NCBI GenBank assembly: GCA_041394725.1
Contig: JAWKHR010000029.1
Location: 1 to 64,000, forward strand
Direction of reading: 5' to 3'
DNA from: JAWKHR01 sp041394725
GTDB lineage: Bacteria; Acidobacteriota; Vicinamibacteria; Vicinamibacterales; SCN-69-37
DNA: 64,000 bases
Of the stretch, positions 6,729-15,988 are shown piece by piece. Position 1 is the stretch's first letter; each line of letters opens with the position of its first letter. Both the position numbers and the translations under genes were made by a program. The notes under the pieces were generated by a model that saw only the letters and a program-made list of their open reading frames with translations, had not been told where the DNA came from and searched no databases.

Positions 6729-9700
6729 TCTCACGCCTCTTCATCACCCGGCCGATCCTGGCCACCGTCTGCTCGCTGCTGATCATGCTCGCCGGGATCA
6801 TCGCGATCCCGACGCTGCCGATCGCGCGGTACCCCGAGCTGACGCCGCCCTCGGTGGGCGTCCAGGCGTTCTACACGGGCGCCAATGCGCAGGCGGTCGA
6901 GAGCGCGGTGACCACGCCGCTCGAGCAGGTCATCAACGGCGTCGAGGGCATGCTCTACATGACCTCGTCGAGCACGAGCTCGGGCTTCGCGAGCATCAAC
7001 GTCGTCTTCGAGGTCGGGCGCGATCCGGACCTGGCGGCGGTGGACGTGCAGAACCGCGTCAACCAGGCCCTGGGCCGCATGCCGGCCGACGTGCGTACGA
7101 ACGGGATCACGGTCCAGAAGAACACCACCGGCTTCCTGGGCGGCATCGGGTTCTACTCGCCCGACAACCGGTACGACGAGCTGTTCATCAGCAACTACCT
7201 GGATCTCTACGTGCGCGACGCGCTGCGGCGCGTGCCGGGCGTGGGCAACATCATCATCTTCGGCGAGCGCAAGTTCGCGATGCGGCTGTGGCTCGACCCG
7301 GACAAGCTGGCGGGCCGCGGCCTGACCGCGAGCGACGTCGTCGGCGCACTGCGCGAGCAGAACGTCCAGGTGGCGGCGGGCAGCATCGGCAGCGCGCCGT
7401 CGCGCGAGGACCAGCAGTATCAGCTGAGCGTTCGGGCGGTCGGCCGGCTGCAGGAAGCGGACCAGTTCGAGAACGTGGTGGTGAAGGCGGGCCGTGACGG
7501 CGCGCTCGTCCGGGTGAAGGACATCGGCCGGGTCGAGCTGGGCGCCGAGAACTACACGTCGCAGCTCCGGTTCGCCGGGGTGCCGGCCTCGGGCATCGGC
7601 ATCACGCTGCTGCCGTCGGCCAACGCGCTCGACACGTTCGCCGGCGTCCAGGCCGAGCTCGACCGCCTGCGCGGGTCGTTCCCGCCGGGCCTCGAGGCGC
7701 AGATCGCGTTCGACAACGTCGGCGTGGTCCGCGAGTCGATCATCGAGGTGCTCAAGACGCTCGGCGAGGCGATCGTGCTCGTCGTGCTGGTGCTCTTCCT
7801 GTTCCTGCAGAACTGGCGGAGCACGCTGATCCCGGCGGTGACGATCCCGGTGTCGCTCATCGGCACGTTCGCGTTCATGAAGCTGCTCGGCTTCTCGATC
7901 AACACGCTGACGCTGTTCGGCATCGTGCTCGCGACCGGCACGGTCGTCGACGACGCGATCGTCGTGATCGAGAACATCGAGCGCCACATGCGCGAGTACG
8001 GCAAGAACGCGCTGACGGCCGCGGTGGACGCGATGGCCGAGGTCTTCTCGGCGGTCGTCGTCATCGGCATCGTCCTGGTCTCGGTCTTCGTGCCGGTCGC
8101 GTTCTTCCCGGGCACGACGGGCCGCATGTATCAGCAGTTCTCGATCACGATTGCCTTCGCCGTCGTGCTCTCGGTGTTCAACGCGGTGACGTTCACGCCG
8201 GCGCTCTCGGCGCTGCTCCTCGACCAGGAGAAGCACCCGCACGGCCTGTTCTTCCGGATGGTCAACGGCGTGATCGACGCCGGGACCCGGTTCTACGTGT
8301 TCTGCGTCAAGAAGGTGCTGCGGTGGGAGCTCGTGATGCTCCTGGTCTTCGCGGCCGGCCTCTGGGCCACGTGGAGCGTCTACCGCGCCGTGCCGTCGTC
8401 GTTCGTCCCGGACGAGGACGAGGGCTACTTCATCACGATCATCCAGGCGCCGTCGGGCGCGTCGCTCGAGTACACGACGGCGCTTGCCAAGCAGGCCGAG
8501 CAGATCATCCTGGCGCAGCCCGAGGTCGTCGCGACGTTCTCCGTCGCCGGCTTCAGCTTCAGCGGCTCGGCGCCGAACCAGGGACTGATGTTCACCCGGC
8601 TCGCGAGCTACGAGGACCGGCAGGGACCCCAGCACTCGCTCCAGGCGGTGGTGGGCCGGCTGCAGGGCATGCTGCTCGGCGGCATCACCGGCGGCCTGGT
8701 GATCCCGGTCGTGCCGCCGTCGATCCAGGGCGTGTCGGCGTTCGGCGGGTTCCAGTTCGAGGTGCTCGACGGATCGAACGGCCCGATCGAGAACCTGGCC
8801 TCGGTCACGCAGCAGATCATCGGGCGCGGCATGCAGTCGGGACGGGTCACGGGCCTGTTCAGCAGCTTCACCGCGGACGACCCCCAGCTCGTCGTGGACA
8901 TCGACCGCGACCGGGCCCGGAGCCTCGGGCTGCCGCTCGGCGCGGTGACCGACACGCTGTCGATCCTGCTCGGGTCGCAGTACGTCAACGACTTCGACTT
9001 CAACAACCGCGCCTACCGCGTCTACGTGCAGGCCGACAAGCAGTTCCGCGGCGAGCCCGGGGACCTGCGGCAGTACTACGCGCGGTCCTCGACGGGCCAG
9101 ATGGTGCCGCTCGACACCGTCGTCCGGATGCACGAGACGACCGCGCCGGCCGTCATCAGCCACTTCAACCTGTATCGCTCGGCCGAGATCACCGGGTCGG
9201 CGGCGCCGGGCTACAGCTCCGGCCAGGCGATCGAGACGATGGAGCAGATCGCGTCGGACGCGCTGCCCCCGGGCTTCGACCACGCGTGGGCCGGCCTGTC
9301 GCTCGAGGAAATCAGCGCCGGGTCCCAGGCCGTCTGGATCTTCGCGCTCAGCATCTTCCTCGTCTACCTGGTGCTGGCCGCGCAGTACGAGAGCTGGGTG
9401 CTGCCGTTCATCATCCTCCTCGGCGTGCCGCTCGCCGTCTTCGGGGCGCTCGGCGCGCAGTGGCTGCGCGGGTTCGCCAACGACGTGTTCTGCCAGGTCG
9501 GCCTGGTCATGCTGATCGGGCTGGCCGCGAAGAACTCGATCCTGATCGTCGAGTTCGCCGAACAGCTCCGCGAGCACGGCCACTCGATCGTCGATGCGGC
9601 GGTCGAGGCCGCGCGCATCCGGCTGCGGCCCATCCTGATGACGTCGCTGACGTTCATCCTGGGCGTGCTGCCGCTGGCGATCGCGACGGGGGCCGGGTCG

Positions 9701-9880
9701 GCGGGACGCAAGTCGGTCGGCACCACGGTCGTCGGCGGCATGATTGCCTCGACGTTCCTGTCGGTCATCTTCATCCCGGTGCTCTACGTCGCGATCCGGA
9801 CGATCGCGCCGGGACGCGGCCACCACCGCGGCGAGCGGGCCGAGGCCCTCGCCCAGCAGACGGAGGGGTCGCATGCGTAG
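6725..9880 (+). CDS. RND efflux pump, HAE1 family (AcrB/MexB type)
   Basis: 1051 residues from GTG 6725, overlapping the adaptor stop. This is full length for a hydrophobe/amphiphile efflux-1 pump, with twelve membrane helices in two repeats. Residues ISRLFITRPILATV open TM1, and TVVDDAIVVIEN (about 407-418) carries the two TM4 aspartates of the proton relay. Large periplasmic porter loops follow TM1 and TM7, and the second repeat ends with GLAAKNSILIVEFA and RLRPILMTSLTFILG. It exports small hydrophobic compounds by proton antiport in complex with the flanking adaptor and channel. The next gene's ATG lies 8 bp before its TAG. Confidence 0.96.
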   Translation: MISRLFITRPILATVCSLLIMLAGIIAIPTLPIARYPELTPPSVGVQAFYTGANAQAVESAVTTPLEQVINGVEGMLYMTSSSTSSGFASINVVFEVGRDPDLAAVDVQNRVNQALGRMPADVRTNGITVQKNTTGFLGGIGFYSPDNRYDELFISNYLDLYVRDALRRVPGVGNIIIFGERKFAMRLWLDPDKLAGRGLTASDVVGALREQNVQVAAGSIGSAPSREDQQYQLSVRAVGRLQEADQFENVVVKAGRDGALVRVKDIGRVELGAENYTSQLRFAGVPASGIGITLLPSANALDTFAGVQAELDRLRGSFPPGLEAQIAFDNVGVVRESIIEVLKTLGEAIVLVVLVLFLFLQNWRSTLIPAVTIPVSLIGTFAFMKLLGFSINTLTLFGIVLATGTVVDDAIVVIENIERHMREYGKNALTAAVDAMAEVFSAVVVIGIVLVSVFVPVAFFPGTTGRMYQQFSITIAFAVVLSVFNAVTFTPALSALLLDQEKHPHGLFFRMVNGVIDAGTRFYVFCVKKVLRWELVMLLVFAAGLWATWSVYRAVPSSFVPDEDEGYFITIIQAPSGASLEYTTALAKQAEQIILAQPEVVATFSVAGFSFSGSAPNQGLMFTRLASYEDRQGPQHSLQAVVGRLQGMLLGGITGGLVIPVVPPSIQGVSAFGGFQFEVLDGSNGPIENLASVTQQIIGRGMQSGRVTGLFSSFTADDPQLVVDIDRDRARSLGLPLGAVTDTLSILLGSQYVNDFDFNNRAYRVYVQADKQFRGEPGDLRQYYARSSTGQMVPLDTVVRMHETTAPAVISHFNLYRSAEITGSAAPGYSSGQAIETMEQIASDALPPGFDHAWAGLSLEEISAGSQAVWIFALSIFLVYLVLAAQYESWVLPFIILLGVPLAVFGALGAQWLRGFANDVFCQVGLVMLIGLAAKNSILIVEFAEQLREHGHSIVDAAVEAARIRLRPILMTSLTFILGVLPLAIATGAGSAGRKSVGTTVVGGMIASTFLSVIFIPVLYVAIRTIAPGRGHHRGERAEALAQQTEGSHA

Positions 9881-11186
9881 GGGGAACCTGATGATCCGTG
9901 AGACGACCGGCTCCCGGCCGATCGGCGCGGCGGGACTCGTCCTGCTGCTGGCGCTGGGCGTGGCGCCGGCCGCGGCGCAGACGCCGGCGCCGGCGCGGCG
10001 GGTGGAGTTCGACCAGGCGATCCAGGACGCCCTCGCCAACAACCCGACGATCGCGCAGGCCCGCACCGCGGTCGCCCGGGCCGACGCGCTGCTTGCCCAG
10101 GCCCGTGCCGCGACCATGCCCGGCGTGTCGGCCGGCGTGACCAACGTGACGCTCGACAGCGCGCGTGGATTCGACGGCAACGTCACGCAGCCGCAGAACC
10201 AGTTCGCGTTCACGGCCTCCGCGTCCATGGCGGTGCTCGCGCCCACGCGCTGGGCCGGCGTGAACCAGGCCCGCGACCAGATCGACGTCAGCGAGCGGGC
10301 CTCGGCCGAGACGCGGCAGCAGATCGCGATCGCCGCCGCGGAGACCTACCTGGCCGTGATCACCGCGCGGCGCCAGGTCGAGGTCAACGAGCGCGCGATC
10401 GAGAACGCCCGCGCGCACCTCGACTACGCGCAGCGCCGGCTCGAGGGCGGGGCCGGCAGCCGCCTGAACCAGTTGCGTGCGGCCCAGGCGGTCAGCGCCG
10501 ACGAGGCGCGGCTTGCCGCGACCCAGCTGGCCCTGATCCGGGCGCAGGAGGCCCTCGGCGTGATCCTCGCCGCCAATGGCCCCGTGGACGCCGGCGCCGA
10601 GCCGGTCTTCGACGTGCCGGCCACCGCGGATGAGGCGACGTGGATGGCGGCACGGCCCGACGTCCAGTTCCAGGAAAGCGTGCGCCGCGCCGCCCAACGC
10701 GTGCTCCGCGACAGCTGGAAGGACTGGCTGCCCACGGGGACCGCGTCGTTCGACCCGCAGTACATCACGCCGTCCGGCCTGTTCCAGCCGTCGCGGACGT
10801 GGCGGCTGACGTTCGCCGTGACGCAGCCCGTCTTCGACGGCGGCCAGCGCCGCGCCTCGGAGCAGCTGCGCCAGGCGTCCCTGACGCAGTCGGAGCTCTC
10901 GCTGACGCTCACCCAGATCCAGGCGCGGTCCGAGGTCCGGACGGCACGCGCGTCGATCGACGCCCTGCAACGCGCGGTCGAGGCGTCCCGCCTCGCCGCC
11001 CAGCAGGCCGACGAGGTGTTGCGCATCACGACCAGCGCGTTCGAGGTCGGGGCCACGACCAACATCGAGGTCATCGACGCGCAGCGATCCGCCCGCGACG
11101 CCGAGTCCACCGCGGCGCTGGCCGAGGACGCCGTCCGCCGCGCCAGGCTCGAGCTGCTGGTGGCGCTGGGCCTGTTCCCGCGCTAG
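9873..11186 (+). CDS. Outer-membrane efflux channel, TolC/OMF family
   Basis: 437 residues from ATG 9873 (ribosome site GGAGGGG just upstream, overlapping the pump stop). ATG 9891 with its own GGGGG site is an alternative start. A Sec signal peptide ends near APAAAQ. Two OEP repeats show the usual helical pattern: ALANNPTIAQARTAVARA and later SAFEVGATTNIEVIDAQRSA. It completes the tripartite efflux system encoded by the operon. The closing LELLVALG is typical of the family C-terminus. Confidence 0.94.
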   Translation: MRRGNLMIRETTGSRPIGAAGLVLLLALGVAPAAAQTPAPARRVEFDQAIQDALANNPTIAQARTAVARADALLAQARAATMPGVSAGVTNVTLDSARGFDGNVTQPQNQFAFTASASMAVLAPTRWAGVNQARDQIDVSERASAETRQQIAIAAAETYLAVITARRQVEVNERAIENARAHLDYAQRRLEGGAGSRLNQLRAAQAVSADEARLAATQLALIRAQEALGVILAANGPVDAGAEPVFDVPATADEATWMAARPDVQFQESVRRAAQRVLRDSWKDWLPTGTASFDPQYITPSGLFQPSRTWRLTFAVTQPVFDGGQRRASEQLRQASLTQSELSLTLTQIQARSEVRTARASIDALQRAVEASRLAAQQADEVLRITTSAFEVGATTNIEVIDAQRSARDAESTAALAEDAVRRARLELLVALGLFPR

Positions 11187-11198
11187 CGTCTGGCCACC

Positions 11199-11463
11199 GT
11201 GGGGAACGCCCGAGGGGCGTTGGGGGCCATGGAGGACGCGGAGAACGCCCGGCGGGCGTGGGGACGTGGGGGACGGGAGACCGGGGGAGAGCCGGGGAGT
11301 TGCTCCTCGAGCAAATGCCCAGTCCCCAGGTCTCACGGGTCCAGCTTCCCTGGTCCGCGACCCGGCAGGTTCCATAACCTGCCCTCCCAACGTCTCCCGT
11401 CGCCCCACGTCCCCACGCCCGCCGGGCGTTCCCCACGGCCCCACGCCCCCGGGCGTTCCCCAC
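11199..11463. repeat. Long imperfect inverted repeat, G-rich/C-rich arms
   Basis: The 370-bp gap 11187-11556 holds no gene. Its left arm 11199-11281 (starting GTGGGGAACGCCCG, ending GACGGGAGAC) is closely matched by the reverse complement of 11392-11463. Shared blocks include GGCGGGCGTGGGGACGTGGGG. The spacer is about 110 nt. The arms are built from short GGGGACGTGGGG-like and GGGGAACGCCC-like units, also seen in the G-rich stretch near 22160-22290. A transcript would fold into a very stable hairpin, so it may end the efflux operon, but there is no U-tract. Upstream of the gene at 11557 there is a GATACT -10-like box at 11513-11518. Confidence 0.75.
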
Positions 11464-11556
11464 GGCCTGACACTCCCCAGCCCCCAAACTTCCCCCACGC
11501 CCCCCAAAGTGCGATACTGGCCGGGCCATGCCAGGCCGCGCCGGTTGGGGTGATCC

Positions 11557-13572
11557 ATGCGCCCGAGGACCGTCCGTACGGCCCGCCAGCTCATCGGCCT
11601 TTTCGCGCTGACCGGAGCGACGCTCCTTGCGACGCCACCAGTCCAGGCCCAGCGGCCCTCGCGGACCCAGACGCAGACGCGGCCCGTTCCGCCGCAGCGT
11701 CCGGTCTTCCGGACGGACGTCGAGCTGATCCAGGTCGAGGTCGTCGCGGTCGACGCCCTCGGCCGGCCGGTACGCGGGCTCACCGCGGGCGACTTCGCCC
11801 TGCTCGACGACGGCGAACCCCGGGACGTCGCGATCTTCGAGGAGTTCACCCGTCAGCCCTCGGATGGCGTGCCCGCGCTGCCGCCCGCCTTCCCGCGTGA
11901 CGTGGCCGACAACCGCGCGCCCGGCGCCGACCGGCTGATCGTGCTGGCCATCGACGACATGGTGCCCGGCGACCGGTACGACCGGCTCGAGGCGCTCGGG
12001 CACGAGGTCGTCGAGCGGGTCGGCGATCGCGCGGCGATGTCGCTGCTCTTCACGAGCGGCGCGCCGCGCGTGGAGGCGACGATGGACCACGCGCAACTGC
12101 TGCGCGCCATCGATCGCATCTCCGAGCGCACCTCCGCCGCGCCCCGCGTCGCGCGCGTCGTCAGGAACGAGACGGGGCAGTGTGCCACGGCGCTGCTGAC
12201 GCAGTTGTCGCAGGCGTTGCGGGCCGACGACCGGCGGCGCAAGTCCGTCATCTACATCTCGCCGTACTGCGGGTCCGGCCTCGATCTCGAGACGCTCGAC
12301 ACCGGCGTCGAAGGCGCGCGCGACCTCTCTCGCATGCTCGAGAGCCTGCGCCAGGCGAACGTGGCGTTCTACGGCATCGACCCGCGCGGGCCGGTCGGTT
12401 TCAGCCTCGGCAACTTCCCGCCGCCCGACCTGACGGTCCGTCCGGCGGGCGACGCCGGCGACCTGATCCTCAGGCCGCACACGCGGTCGTGGGACCCGGT
12501 GCTCAGCTCGCAGCGCGCCATGCGGCAGGTGGCGGACGCCACGGGCGGCTTCGCGATCACCGACACCGCGGACTTCTCGGGGGGCATCGCGCGAGTCGTC
12601 GCCGACTTCGACCACTACTACGTCCTCGGCTTCTATCCCGGACACCCGGACGACCACGACTTCCGGCGGCTGACGGTCCGCGCGAGCCGGCCGGATCTCA
12701 CGCTGCGCTACCGCCGCGGATTCCAGGCCGGAGACGGCCAGCCCGTCCCGCGCAACACCAACCCGATGGCGGTGCTGTCCGAGGGCGTCCTGCCACGCGC
12801 CGACCTGCCGCTGCGACTGGCGGCCACGCCGCTGCCCAACGGCGCCCGTGAGGTGCCGGTCGCCCTGTCGCTCGAGATCACGATGCCCGACGACGTCCCG
12901 CCCGCGCTGGCCGACGACGTGGACCTGTTCGTGATGGCGGTGGATCTCGATCGGGCGAAGGTGGCGCGGTCGATCGCGCGCGTCCGGCACGTGGACCTCG
13001 CGGGCGCCGACGGCGCCGCGCGCACCTACCAGGTGATCAGCGCGATCGACCTCCGCCCGGGTCGCTACCAGCTGCGCGTGTCGGCGCGCAGCGCCGCCGT
13101 GGGCCGGGCCGGCAGTGTCTACATGAACGTCGACGTGCCCGACGCGTCGAGGGTGCCGGTCGGCATCGGCGGGCTGGTGCTGGGCTACGAGGATCCGGAC
13201 CGCCTCACGGCCGACGCGGTGAGCCTCGAGGCCGGGGCGCTGCCCTTCGCGCCGCTGCTGGAGCGCGCGTTGCCGTCGATCGAGACGCTCCGCGTGTTCG
13301 TGCCCGTCTGGCGCCGCGACGCGGACGGGCCCATGCCGGCGGCGGTCGAACTCGTGGACGCGCGCGACCAGGTCGTGCGGCTGGTGGAAGCCGTCCAGCC
13401 GCCCGGCGAGCGGATCGGCGCGTTCGACGTGCGGCTGTCGCTGATCGGCGTGCCGTCGGGGCCCTACCGGCTGCGCGCCCGTGCCGGCGCCGGCGAAGCC
13501 GTCGCGTCGCGCGAGGTCGGCCTCTACGTGATGTCTGGCGCGGTGCGCTTCCTGGCAGGGGAGGAGCGATGA
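11557..13572 (+). CDS. Secreted VWFA-related acidobacterial domain protein
   Basis: 671 residues from ATG 11557 with a GGGGTGA ribosome site. A signal peptide ends near VQAQ. An N-terminal beta domain (FRTDVELIQVEVVAVDALGR, then VRGLTAGDFALLDDGE) leads into the VWFA-related module described from Acidobacteria (TIGR03436-like), ending around VADFDHYYVLGFYPGH. The metal-binding DxSxS of true VWA domains is replaced by AIDDMVPG, so ligand binding may differ. The C-terminal third is additional beta-sandwich sequence. Probably periplasmic or surface-exposed; function unknown. Its stop overlaps the following related gene (ATGA). Confidence 0.87.
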   Translation: MRPRTVRTARQLIGLFALTGATLLATPPVQAQRPSRTQTQTRPVPPQRPVFRTDVELIQVEVVAVDALGRPVRGLTAGDFALLDDGEPRDVAIFEEFTRQPSDGVPALPPAFPRDVADNRAPGADRLIVLAIDDMVPGDRYDRLEALGHEVVERVGDRAAMSLLFTSGAPRVEATMDHAQLLRAIDRISERTSAAPRVARVVRNETGQCATALLTQLSQALRADDRRRKSVIYISPYCGSGLDLETLDTGVEGARDLSRMLESLRQANVAFYGIDPRGPVGFSLGNFPPPDLTVRPAGDAGDLILRPHTRSWDPVLSSQRAMRQVADATGGFAITDTADFSGGIARVVADFDHYYVLGFYPGHPDDHDFRRLTVRASRPDLTLRYRRGFQAGDGQPVPRNTNPMAVLSEGVLPRADLPLRLAATPLPNGAREVPVALSLEITMPDDVPPALADDVDLFVMAVDLDRAKVARSIARVRHVDLAGADGAARTYQVISAIDLRPGRYQLRVSARSAAVGRAGSVYMNVDVPDASRVPVGIGGLVLGYEDPDRLTADAVSLEAGALPFAPLLERALPSIETLRVFVPVWRRDADGPMPAAVELVDARDQVVRLVEAVQPPGERIGAFDVRLSLIGVPSGPYRLRARAGAGEAVASREVGLYVMSGAVRFLAGEER

Positions 13573-14510
13573 ACGGCAGGACGCGGGCCCGGGACGGGCG
13601 CGCCCACGGGCGCGAGAGGCGCGTCATCGTCGTGATGGCCGCGATCGCCGTCATGGCGGCCGGGACGGCGGCCGTGCGCGCGGGCCGCGTGGCGCAGCCC
13701 CACTCGGTGCTGGTCGCGGTGACCGACAGCGAGGGCCATCCGGTCGCGGGGCTCGGCCCGGCCGACTTCGTCGTGGAGGCGGGGCCGCTGCCGGGTCGCG
13801 TCGCGACGGCAAGGCCCGCCACCGACGCACCGGCGGTCGTCATCGTCGCCGACCACCTCCGCGGTCCTGAGAGCCTGCAGGCCTACCGCGCCGCCCTGCG
13901 GCGCGTCGTCGCGCAGCTCCGCGAACGGCATCCCGACGCGCGCATCGGCCTGATGACCGGGTCCCAGGAGGGCGCGGCGGCGCCGCCCCTGTTCAACGCC
14001 ACCGCCGACGCGGCGGCCATCGACGAGCAGATCGAGCGGTACTACGGGACGACGGCGACCGCGCCCCTCGTCGAGGCGATTCTGGTCGCCGCGCGAACGC
14101 TGCGAAGCGCGTCGAACGCTCGTCGCCTGGTCATCGCCGTCAGCAACGACTGGATCGCCTCGGGGGTGCCGCCGCGCCGCGTCGCCGACGTCCTGCGCGA
14201 GACCGGCAGCCAGCTCTGGGCGCTGGAGCTCTGGCCGACGCCGCGCAACGACGTGTCCGACGAGGAGGCCGTGCTCCGCGAGGTCACCGAGATGAGCGGG
14301 GGACGTCGCGTGACGATGATCGGCCTCAACGCCGGGCTCGCGGTGGATCGGCTCATGACGGCCGTCCTGTCGCAGTACGTGGTGACCTACGAACTGCCGG
14401 GCCAGGCGCAGGGCCTGGGGCCGGAGGAGCCGCTCCGGGTGGGCGTCCGGAGGGACGGCGTCCAGGTGTCGGCTTCCGGCTGGGTGAACGGGCCCGCGGG
14501 CGCGCCCTGA
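13569..14510 (+). CDS. Secreted VWFA-like protein, short paralogue
   Basis: 313 residues from ATG 13569, overlapping the preceding stop by 4 bp. A positively charged N-terminus (MNGRTRARDGRAHGRER) precedes a hydrophobic segment (about 20-38), so it is exported or membrane-anchored. It repeats the layout of its upstream neighbour in shorter form: a beta segment VLVAVTDSEGHPVAGLGPADF, then a Rossmann-like VWA core (VVIVADHLRG, GLMTGSQEG, ARRLVIAVSNDW), ending with LMTAVLSQYVVTYELPG. No MIDAS motif is visible. The two proteins are probably made and act together; the role is unknown. Confidence 0.75.
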   Translation: MNGRTRARDGRAHGRERRVIVVMAAIAVMAAGTAAVRAGRVAQPHSVLVAVTDSEGHPVAGLGPADFVVEAGPLPGRVATARPATDAPAVVIVADHLRGPESLQAYRAALRRVVAQLRERHPDARIGLMTGSQEGAAAPPLFNATADAAAIDEQIERYYGTTATAPLVEAILVAARTLRSASNARRLVIAVSNDWIASGVPPRRVADVLRETGSQLWALELWPTPRNDVSDEEAVLREVTEMSGGRRVTMIGLNAGLAVDRLMTAVLSQYVVTYELPGQAQGLGPEEPLRVGVRRDGVQVSASGWVNGPAGAP

Positions 14511-14554
14511 CGACGCGTCACGGAGACGCCGCGGCCCTGTGGTAGATCATTCCC

Positions 14555-15595
14555 GTGCCTGCCACTGCCCGCGGATCCCGCCGTCTCCTCGTGCCCGCCC
14601 TCGTCGCCGCCGGCTGCACGGCCGCCTCCCTGGTGCTCGCCGCGATGACGCCGCAGGCGCCGGCCGCGCGGTGGTGGAAGGGCAACACGCACACCCACAC
14701 GCTCAACAGCGACGGTGACAGCACGCCGGACGAGGTCGTGCGCTGGTATCGGTCGCATGGCTACAACTTCCTGGTCCTGACCGACCACAACTTCCTCACG
14801 AGCGTCGACGGCCTCAACGCGCTGCACGGCGCCGACGGCAAGTTTCTCGTCGTGCGCGGCGAGGAGGTCACCGACGCGTTCGAGGGCAAGCCGCTGCACG
14901 TGAACGGCCTCGACGTCGCCGAGCGGGTCGAGCCACGACACGGGCGGTCGGTGACCGAGGTGCTGCAGAACAACGTCAACGCCATCCGCGAGGCGAACGG
15001 CGTCCCGCACATCAACCATCCGAACTTCGGCTGGGCCGTCACGCCCGACGAGCTGCGGCAGGTGCGCAACAACAGGCTCTTCGAGATTTTCAACGGCCAT
15101 CCGACGGTGAACAACCTCGGCGGGGGAGGCGTGCCCGGGCTGGAAGCGGCGTGGGACCAGATCCTCTCGAGCGGGACGTTGCTCTACGGCATCGCCGTCG
15201 ACGACGCGCACACGTTCAAGGACCCAGGCAACCCGGCCGTGGCCGGGCCGGGGCGCGGCTGGGTGATGGTGCGCGCCGAAAGGCTCGAGGCCCGCGCGCT
15301 GCTCGACGCGCTGGAGCGCGGCGACTTCTATGCCTCGACCGGGGTGACGCTCGACGACTACCAGGTCACCCCGTCCGCGATCCGCGTCAAGGTGCGCGCC
15401 ACGAGCTCCTCGAAATACCGGATCCAGTTCGTCGGCCGCGGCGGCCAGGTGCTGCGGGAGGCGACCGAGCCCGAGGCCACCTACGCCTTCTCGGGCACCG
15501 AAGGCTACGTCCGCGCGAGGGTGATCGAGAGCAACGGCCTGATGGCGTGGACGCAGCCCGTGCTGGTGCCCGCCACGCCGGACCACTCGCGGTGA
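14555..15595 (+). CDS. Exported PHP-domain metallohydrolase, CehA/McbA-like
   Basis: 346 residues from GTG 14555. A signal-like hydrophobic segment spans about residues 12-32. The PHP fold is shown by its metal ligands: HTHT (GNTHTHTLNSDGDS), TDHN in VLTDHNFLTS, E in VVRGEEVTD, HINHPN and DDAH in IAVDDAHTFKD. PHP enzymes of the CehA/McbA group hydrolyse phosphoesters or carbamates, and the substrate here is unknown. The ~75-residue C-terminal tail (YQVTPSAIRVKVRATSSS) looks like a small beta-sandwich. A weak TAGATC lies 6 bp before the start codon. Confidence 0.85.
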   Translation: MPATARGSRRLLVPALVAAGCTAASLVLAAMTPQAPAARWWKGNTHTHTLNSDGDSTPDEVVRWYRSHGYNFLVLTDHNFLTSVDGLNALHGADGKFLVVRGEEVTDAFEGKPLHVNGLDVAERVEPRHGRSVTEVLQNNVNAIREANGVPHINHPNFGWAVTPDELRQVRNNRLFEIFNGHPTVNNLGGGGVPGLEAAWDQILSSGTLLYGIAVDDAHTFKDPGNPAVAGPGRGWVMVRAERLEARALLDALERGDFYASTGVTLDDYQVTPSAIRVKVRATSSSKYRIQFVGRGGQVLREATEPEATYAFSGTEGYVRARVIESNGLMAWTQPVLVPATPDHSR

Positions 15596-15930
15596 CCTTC
15601 GGATCCCTTGCGCTTCCACAGTCCCGGCGGCGCCCTCGATGTCCGGCTCGTGCCCGCGTCTCCGCCCTCCGGTGGTCCGACCGCTGGCGGCTGATCCTGT
15701 AAGCAGCCTTGCACTTTCGTCAGGCGTGCCCGCGGCAGGCCGGGGACCGACGGGGAATCCATCACAAAACTGCCGGTACGAGATTCGCTGTTTCCGGGCC
15801 GGGATCGGTACGCGCCGGGGAAAGGAGATTCGCACCCGGCCGGGGAGAACGCGGCGTCTGGGGCCAGCCACCCGAAGCTGGCGGACGGTTGCGGGGCCAG
15901 CCAAACCGAAGCTCGCGCGTCACTGAGCGG
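15596..15930. other. Intergenic stretch without recognisable gene
   Basis: Between the PHP gene and the REP-like element. I see no ribosome site with a plausible frame, no RNA signature and no promoter that I trust. The reading frames crossing it have no family signature, and one simply runs into the antisense of the tmRNA. Confidence 0.5.
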
Positions 15931-15931
15931 G

Positions 15932-15988
15932 CCCACCTTCGCCGAAGGCTACGGTGGGCAACCTTCGCCCGAATTGAGAGCGAAGGTT
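15932..15988. repeat. REP-like paired hairpins at the 3' end of the tmRNA
   Basis: Two adjacent hairpins. The first pairs CCCACC (15932-15937) with GGTGGG (15953-15958) around an inner CCTTCG-C-CGAAGG. The second is a perfect 9-bp inverted repeat AACCTTCGC (15960-15968) / GCGAAGGTT (15980-15988). The second touches the encoded CCA of the tmRNA and could act as its transcription end. The shared CCTTCG core suggests a repetitive extragenic palindrome. Confidence 0.5.

Noticed and set aside
6731..10246. A 1171-codon open frame antisense to the RND pump and channel genes
   Set aside because: Its composition is Arg/Asp/His-rich without any fold signature, and the opposite strand encodes a full-length, motif-complete RND pump. 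Long antisense frames are expected at ~70% G+C.
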